Shown: positions 58,073 to 64,000 of the stretch, piece after piece
Layout: each line of letters starts with the position of its first letter
How positions within the stretch are numbered: position 1 is the stretch's first letter
Source: Corynespora cassiicola
Lineage: Eukaryota > Ascomycota > Dothideomycetes > Pleosporales > Corynesporascaceae
NCBI GenBank assembly: GCA_022059125.1
Contig: JAEUWY010000005.1
Coordinates: 5,828,001 to 5,892,000 of the forward strand
Direction of reading: 5' to 3'
DNA: 64,000 bases
Made by a program: the position numbers and the translations under genes
The notes under the pieces: model-generated
The model's input: the letters and a program-made list of their open reading frames with translations, nothing else
Told to the model about the DNA's origin: nothing
Databases searched by the model: none

Positions 58073-59467
58073 CAGTTCAGGATAGGGCGATGAGAAGGAC
58101 GACACGAGACGACATGAGACGACACGACACGAGACGTACCCACGTAGCTGGGTACGCATGTACGTCCGGCTTTCATCGCCAGATGGGCTGCTGGCATAAT
58201 GGACGAGCGTAACGGCCGTGATAGGCGTGACCTGGTCTGACTTGACCGTCGACGAGACGAGACAAGACAAGACGTACTTTGGCTAGCTAGTAGCGGTGCG
58301 GTGCGGTACGGTACGGTACGTCCGACTCCCATCGGCACATGGCCACTGGCATAACGAACGAACCCACCACGGCCGTTCCAGCAATGCAAAACTCTAAACA
58401 GCCCCGGCGAGCCTGGCCTTCCACGGTGTTACACGACAACGACAGCCAAGGGCCAAAAGTGTACTTTTTTTTTTTTACCGTCTTTATGCTCCATGGTGAG
58501 AGCACGCATACTTGATTGTGACTGAATGCACAGATTTGTGTAGCTATCTATGTATGGCCTCTCAGCTTCCCAACTAGGTAATAGGTCCTCGCTCCATCAC
58601 ACGTTCGTTGCTTTTTTTCCACAATCGAAAAAGACCTTCTTTGCTTCTTCAGCCCTACGATCCGGAGACAGCGAGTTTATGGACTGCTTCGCTGGCTTGG
58701 GCCATGGACCTCGGCCGATGGGTGGTTGGCCTGATTGTGATGATTATGCCTCGTTTGCTTGCTTTTGGGGCGGCTCTGAGGTATGCTGTGCTGTTCATGT
58801 GGGTGACTGCAATGTGCCATGCAAGTGATGCCGCTGCTGCTGCTGCTGAAACCAAACATGGAAAAAAGCAACAACGCAGTTGGGGGCGGTGGGAGATTGA
58901 GTGTGTGTGTATGTGTGTGAGCCGCGGACATGGCGTGCAGTACACCACCTACGATCCACGTTCACACTCTGGCAGATGCGCTTTTCTTCTCCGAGGCTGG
59001 GTGAATGACGGCCGGCCGGCTGGGCCTCTGCCTCGAGGTCTGCCTGCCTGGAGGCTTGGAGTCCACATCCACATCCGCGCCCATGCCCGAGCCGCACCAC
59101 CACCACCACCACCAGATGATGCGGTAGTAGCCCACAGTCCCTATGCAGCCTGCCAAACGCCCAAGAGTCCCACTCCCGAGGCCAGCAGCTGGCGTCGTAT
59201 CAACCCTCTCCCGGCCCCCAAACGGCCAGATCCTTTCCAAGTCCCCACCAGCCAAGCAGGCAGAGCATAGCCCTGGATTGCAAAACCAGCAAAGCAAGCC
59301 GCCACGGCTATGGCCGGGTCAGTCAGTCAGTTAGCCAGTCAGTCAGCCTGCAGTGCCCATGTGTGTATGGGTGTGTAACCCAGCCACACCCCCATCCTCC
59401 TCGCATAGCATGCGTGGCTGTGCCTCGTCTCCACAACGGGGCGTCCGAGCATAGACACAGCCCTTTT

Positions 59468-59504
<37 letters not shown>

Positions 59505-59510
59505 TGACGG
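59468..59510. repeat. ACG trinucleotide repeat
   Basis: About 13 ACG triplets with two T substitutions at the right end. A CAC run (59094-59114) lies 350 bp upstream and a GCTT run at 59602-59624 downstream. Confidence 0.85.
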
Positions 59511-61349
59511 GTAAACCTCCCCTGGCCTAACCCGGCCCGGTGCCACCGCAGCATACACTACCTGTCGTGCGAGCGAGCGAGCTGGGTACCACCATGGCTG
59601 ATGCTTGCTTGCTTGCTTGCTTGCGGTTCACAACATCCAGCCACTTCGCTCCATCCAACCCATTGCGTCTGCGTCTGCATCTGCGCATACGCACGCCGTG
59701 TATCCGTTCCACGACCTCTTTTCTCAAAAGGTACGCGTTCGGGGACTTTGGCGGGCTCTGGATGGATGGAGGGAGGGAGGGATTGGGGGCGCCATGTACG
59801 AGCTCATCAGCTGCGTGTGGTACGGGCGGGACTCGAGGGGCAGGGTAGGGCAGGTTTGTGCGTGCGAGCGTACGTACGTAATTTGAGGGTCGCAGGGTAG
59901 GTCGGGGGACAGCGGTAGTGGTGGTGGTGGTGGGTGGTACCGTAACGATTGCTGAGGTTGCTGATGCGGTGCTTCGTTCGGGGTGGGAGGTTGTGGAGCG
60001 TGGTCGGGGTTGGGGTTGGGGGTTCCCCGCAGTGAGGTTGTGAGATGGATGGATTGGGGGTGTCAATGCTTCGTTCCTTTCTGTGCTTGCTGCGTGCGTC
60101 ATGGGGAGGGTGTTGCCATCTATTCCAGTGTCCGAGCTTTGGAGGACCAGGAGAGCTTAGAAGGCAATCTGGATTGAAGTTGTGGGTAAAAGAGTGCGGA
60201 CCGCGCTTTTGTGTTGCCTTGGGGGGGAGGATTTACGGTAGGAGGTACGCCGGCAGAGTACGCGATCTACAATGCCATTGTCCACTTCTAAATTCTCTCC
60301 GGTCTGTGTGACTTTTATTTCTTAGCCTGAATCTGTGCCTTGTGTCACGGATTGTTGGTTGAGGTGGCAGTCATTGGCTGTTCACCTGCTTGCTTGCCTT
60401 GTCTCCCCGAATACGCGCTCCGTCATGACCATCACGCACACCGGTCTCTGCATTATATCCGCGCCACTTGCATGGCGAGATGCTTTTAATGCACGCACAG
60501 CTGTTGCACACACTTCACACCTTGACCCAGGGTCCGGTGAGTCGCCGGGCATCAAAGTGTATAAACCGCGTGGGTTCTAAATTCTCTAGCCATCCGCCTC
60601 CCGCTGCATCTATCATGTTGTGCGATGGTAAGTGAGGGCTTCGTGACGGGTTGGTAGGACGGGCACATTTTGTCTGTGCTTGTTCTCGTGTGCATGTTCA
60701 TGTAAAGATCCCTGGGCACATATAGCGGTGAGGACTTGGTCATTATCGTGTCGTGTTTTGTCTCGGAACCCGAAGTAGCTAGATATGCATCGCGGGTGGG
60801 TTTTGGCGAGTAATTGTCGTACAGGAGTTGTTGGATATGCAGCTTGGGTACGTATCTGTGTCTAGGTTCGAGGTTGGGAACGGGTGTCAGAAGGAGATGA
60901 GTGTTGCCTTGTGTGACGAGCTCTTGATGCCATGTCTTGGAAATGTTTGTAGCAACGCAAGGTAAGAAGTTTGAAGTATGAGCTTGGCAAATTGACTGCT
61001 AAGGAACGATAGAGTCCACACTACACTTCATTAGAAAAAATGAGAAGCTTGTGTACATCAAGATCATTGCCTAATGTGTTGGCTTTGTCAAGTTTAATCA
61101 TTTAGGCAAGCTTCGTAGCTCTGGTATCTTCTCGTCTCAACCCAACCTTGTTACCTTGACATTGATGACTGAATTACAATATTTTACCGAAAACTGGGTC
61201 CACCGAAGAGCCACTCGACCAAGCAAACGCGCAAAAGACATCAGCATCAGGTCCAAGAAGAGAATGTGTTCGTCTCCCATAACGCTAGGCAGAGTATCGA
61301 AAAGTCGAGTTCCACCAATGCCAACGACAAGAGACGGGACACTCCGGGT

Positions 61350-62528
61350 TTAGGCATCGTCCATGTGCACATCTTCGTATCCAGTAGCTTCAGAAGAGCC
61401 ATGGTCGCTGGCACCGTCATTTCCTCCAGCACTTACACCTTGAGTGTCCTCTTGGAAGCGGCTCCGGGAGCGAGTAAACGATCCACGGCGCGGAAGCAAG
61501 GGCAAAGCACGACGCCCCAGCCATGAACTTGTGTGGATAGCCTCTTGGTGTTGACCAATGTCATTTGGCTTGTTGCCGCTCTGGACGGAGTCTCCATCAC
61601 CAAACGCATCGAAGAGGGGGCGCTCGAGGAGGTACTGGTCCACGTTCTTGAGGCACCGCTTGCGCGCTTCGAACCGCAAATGAGCACTCGCTGCCAGTAC
61701 CATTCTAAAATCGACGTACTCGTTGTATATCTCCAGCCAACGCTCGCCCTCGCCGGCGTCGATGATTCCGTTGGGTCGCATGATGGCCTGGCCAATGTTG
61801 AAGATTTCGAGCGACGTCCAGTGGCTGGCGACCGCGTCGAAGAAGAGGCGTCGCAGTGAGTCAGTGGATGCGGTCTCGTCGCAAGCAAAGGCTACGTCGG
61901 CAGCGTTGATGGGGCTGGTGCCGGCATTGCTGCCGTACATCAGGGAGGCGGCCTCAAACAGCACGTGCAGGGAGCGCATGGCCGTGGTCCAGAATCGCTT
62001 GACGCCGAGGTTGCGGCCCATAATGTATGCCCTCGTGTGCGCCCGAACTTCTTCGTAGCCTGCGGGGACCGTGTTTGGCGAGTAGATGTTTGAGTGCATG
62101 AACGACACCAGGTCCGCGAATGTGCCTGGATCATGGTTCGGCAGACTAATGTCTGCCTTCGGCTGGGTAGCTGGTGCTGTCAGGTATGAACGAAAAAAGT
62201 CTGAGTTCTGGACGAGGAGTGCCCGCTGGAGGAACCAAGTACGCTGTGTGATGCCGTGTCCGACCGTCACGATGAGCTTATCATGGACTGGGTTGGGCAG
62301 CGGAGGAGCGTCGCATGAGCTTCCACCAGGGTCAGTAGTGTCGCTGACATTGCTAACTCCCAGATCCACAAGGGATTCGAGGTAGCGATAGTCGTCGACG
62401 GAGGCGTCGCTGGTCATGGTGGCTTTTGGCCGCTGGTAGGGATTGAAGCGGTGGTGTTTGGTTGGCGGGCGGCGTTCAGGCAGTCGGGACTTCATAGGTA
62501 GTGAGAGAACTTGCGTTTGTACCTGCAT
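61350..62528 (-). CDS. BTB/POZ-domain protein
   Basis: Single exon. With the start at 62528 it has 392 residues. The BTB/POZ fold is visible in HDKLIVTVGHG, RTWFLQRALLVQNSDFFRSY (helix A2-A3 with the FF signature) and FADLVSFMHSNIY, followed by an all-helical C-terminal part (RAYIMGRNLGVKRFW, DSLRRLFFDAVASHW). This pattern is typical of many fungal BTB proteins of unknown function that may serve as Cul3 substrate adaptors. The C-terminal 60 residues are Ser/Asp/Gly-rich and acidic at the end. An upstream in-frame ATG at 62705 would add 59 residues with a leader-like composition; ATG 62417 is a third possible start. Confidence 0.8.
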   Translation of the reverse strand: MQVQTQVLSLPMKSRLPERRPPTKHHRFNPYQRPKATMTSDASVDDYRYLESLVDLGVSNVSDTTDPGGSSCDAPPLPNPVHDKLIVTVGHGITQRTWFLQRALLVQNSDFFRSYLTAPATQPKADISLPNHDPGTFADLVSFMHSNIYSPNTVPAGYEEVRAHTRAYIMGRNLGVKRFWTTAMRSLHVLFEAASLMYGSNAGTSPINAADVAFACDETASTDSLRRLFFDAVASHWTSLEIFNIGQAIMRPNGIIDAGEGERWLEIYNEYVDFRMVLAASAHLRFEARKRCLKNVDQYLLERPLFDAFGDGDSVQSGNKPNDIGQHQEAIHTSSWLGRRALPLLPRRGSFTRSRSRFQEDTQGVSAGGNDGASDHGSSEATGYEDVHMDDA

Positions 62529-63197
62529 GGTGGGTGGCGCGTTTGTGATTTTTAGTAACTCGGGCAACAGGCGTGGGCAACGCGATATCACGTGCGAAGG
62601 AGTGAATGTCAAGATGGTGTTGTAAAAATGGACAGGACGTGAATGACCGAAAGTTGGGGTTGATGAAATTCGGGAAGATTGAGCAGTATAATCCTCCAGA
62701 GCCATTGCTCCTGCATGGGAATCATTGTAGGGTTACTGCCCTTTATACAGGCTCCTGCCCGTTGCAACTGGACTGCAACGTGACGGCGCATTATTCGCAA
62801 ACAACGCCATCGTAGTAGACTCTAAAATCGTCTCTAGTAAATACGAAGCGGCTTTCACTGTCTCCAATATGTTTTCCATCAAACGTGCCAGTGGCTCAGA
62901 GTGCTTGAATGTAACTTTTGTATCAAAAGGGTTGCGAGTATGGACAGCCTGTGCATAGAGGTCCGTGCAGTGGCTAAACTACCTGCGCCCATCCCTTGTA
63001 TGGGTCACAGTGAACCACATCGTCTCTCTTCCTCCACGGGTAATACATCCGCCAATGTTATTGCAACGATGTTCCTGTTTGATATCTGCCTGTTCCCGTA
63101 GAAGCCAAGCATCGTCATGTCTTGCAACGGCGACTCCATCTACGAAACCCACATAAGCTCTACGAAAGCCCCCTGCCAGTATCTGGAACACCCTTCA
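62529..63197. other. Intergenic between BTB gene and pseudogene
   Basis: It holds the BTB promoter and leader. The part from 62900 may be the eroded 5' portion of the kinase-like gene, but no reliable frame remains. Confidence 0.35.
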
Positions 63198-64000
63198 TGG
63201 TAATGCACGCACGGTGCCGTACACTAACACGGAGCCCATGGAGTATACTGGCCAGTCTGGTATTCGCTATAATGTTGTACGAGTACTTCAGGAGGAATCA
63301 TCCCCTATGCGCCGTGTTTTCTGTGCCACGTAAGCGCACATAGCAATCTTATACTGCAATCTCATACTAAACGTTTTGCAGTGCCAACAATGAAAATTTC
63401 ATACTCAAATACGTTCATGAAGTCAATTTTAAGGATCTTCAGCATGTATATAAAAGGCTGCAGGGAAGCGCTAATTATGCCCGCCTTGTCAAAAACATCA
63501 TACCCGGACATTCCATGTTCGTCTTTGAGTACTTTACATGTCATCTCTCAAACCTTGCGCAGAGGGATATCCCCTCTCAACAACAAAAAGGATTCTAAAA
63601 GATGCTCTTCGCGGGATAGCAGAACTCCATGATCAGAACATTGTCCACACAGGTAAATTCCCTCTCCTTGCAAAAAGCAAATCCCTTCGCTTATCATTAG
63701 GAGACATTAAAGCGGATAATATTTTGGTAAATTGGGAGGAGAGTGATAATGGAGTCACGGTTCAGGAGGTGTAAATCGAGAATCTTGAAGACGCCGTATA
63801 CATCCCCCCTGGGTTGCACATGATTGGAAAGCAGGCAGGGAATTGGATGTGGAGGAGTCCCGAAGCACATGCACGATCATCAGTGAACAAGCCATCAGAC
63901 ATGTTCTCTTTTGCTCTTGTCGTAAGTTCCTGCCAGTAAAAACTCATGAATTCTAGCCGTCGCTGACTTTTTCCATCGCCTAGTGTATCTACGCTATTCA
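63198..64000 (+). pseudogene. Degraded fungal kinase-like gene, 3' end outside window
   Basis: Three exon-like blocks (63198-63329, 63382-63652, 63701-63921) and a fourth starting at 63984 keep canonical GT-AG borders. They encode pieces of a fungal protein-kinase-like family: GQSGIRYNVVRVLQEESSP, then MFVFEYF, then KRILKDALRGIAELHDQ, then DIKADNILVNW, PEAHAR and KPSDMFSFALV. Two lesions break it: a one-base deletion near 63572-63574, after RDIP, shifts the frame, and a TAA at 63772-63774 stands where the family has a Gln codon. The catalytic loop reads VHTGDIKADN; the expected Asp is not preceded by the usual His-Arg. The exon borders are intact, so decay is probably recent. Confidence 0.7.

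Larger units (their letters stand above)
52852..61349. other. 8.5-kb gene-free region downstream of kinase
   Basis: No supported gene. The kinase 3' untranslated region probably covers the start (52.85-53.5 kb, T-rich). The rest is GC-rich DNA packed with short tandem repeats (CCATG, CAGGTG, GGTGA, GAC, GATGGC, CGGTA, CAC, GCTT units) and runs such as the 15-base C tract at 55477-55491. The open frames seen here are repeat-driven and end at random. Confidence 0.5.

Noticed and set aside
58608..59270. 220-codon plus-strand frame downstream of the kinase
   Set aside because: It runs through microsatellites (GCT and CAC) and lacks any recognisable protein feature.

Overview
The window comes from a filamentous ascomycete (Pezizomycotina). 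The genes carry short (about 45-130 bp) GT-AG introns with CTAAC-type branch sites. The families present are fungal: a Zn2Cys6-like regulator, an Aim6-type phosphodiesterase, a GAP1-type permease, a Cys-rich TCGKQ-type small protein, a Cenp-O kinetochore subunit and a degraded fungal kinase-like gene. Class-level placement is uncertain. A Sordariomycete such as Hypocreales is a guess based on general gene style and TACCTAGGTA-like intergenic motifs. All exon structures were built by hand from splice signals, reading-frame continuity and recalled family patterns; no alignment was run.

Layout. 2.6-4.7 kb: a secreted, extremely repetitive Ala/Glu/Gln-rich protein (-). 6.1-8.0: mitochondrial ETF-ubiquinone oxidoreductase (+). 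9.0-10.3: SR-type splicing factor with a 6-nt microexon (+). 11.1-12.4: serine beta-lactamase-like hydrolase (+). 12.75-14.8: Aim6-like phosphodiesterase followed after 43 bp by a YggS/PLPBP protein (+). 15.8-19.1: large ankyrin-repeat protein of lower GC (+). 19.8-22.2: transcription factor with half of a zinc cluster (-). 22.8-23.7: NADAR-domain protein (-). 24.6-27.9: AP-2 alpha adaptin with eight exons, one of 14 nt (-). 28.5-28.8: metallothionein-like protein (-). 29.4-31.5: armadillo SmgGDS-like protein (-), divergent from DPM3 at 31.9 (+). 32.4-33.2: OXLD1-like protein (-), divergent from a Cenp-O-type kinetochore protein at 33.5 (+). 35.1-37.0: amino-acid permease (-). 37.9-39.5: cytochrome P450 (-), divergent from an FAD monooxygenase at 40.5-42.1 (+). 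51.5-52.9: a Ser/Thr kinase (+). 61.3-62.5: BTB/POZ protein (-). 63.2-64.0: a kinase-like pseudogene (+) running off the edge.

The first 42 kb is ordinary gene-dense housekeeping DNA, with two accessory-looking insertions: the ankyrin gene, and the permease/P450/monooxygenase group. From 42.1 to 61.3 kb the picture changes. A single 1.4-kb kinase gene sits between 9.4 kb and 8.5 kb of DNA in which no convincing gene was found. The downstream half is crowded with microsatellites. This large kinase-centred gene desert is the most unusual feature by scale. The repeat protein at 2.7-4.7 kb and the half-zinc-cluster regulator are the most unusual proteins. No rRNA, tRNA, CRISPR array or intact transposon was recognised.
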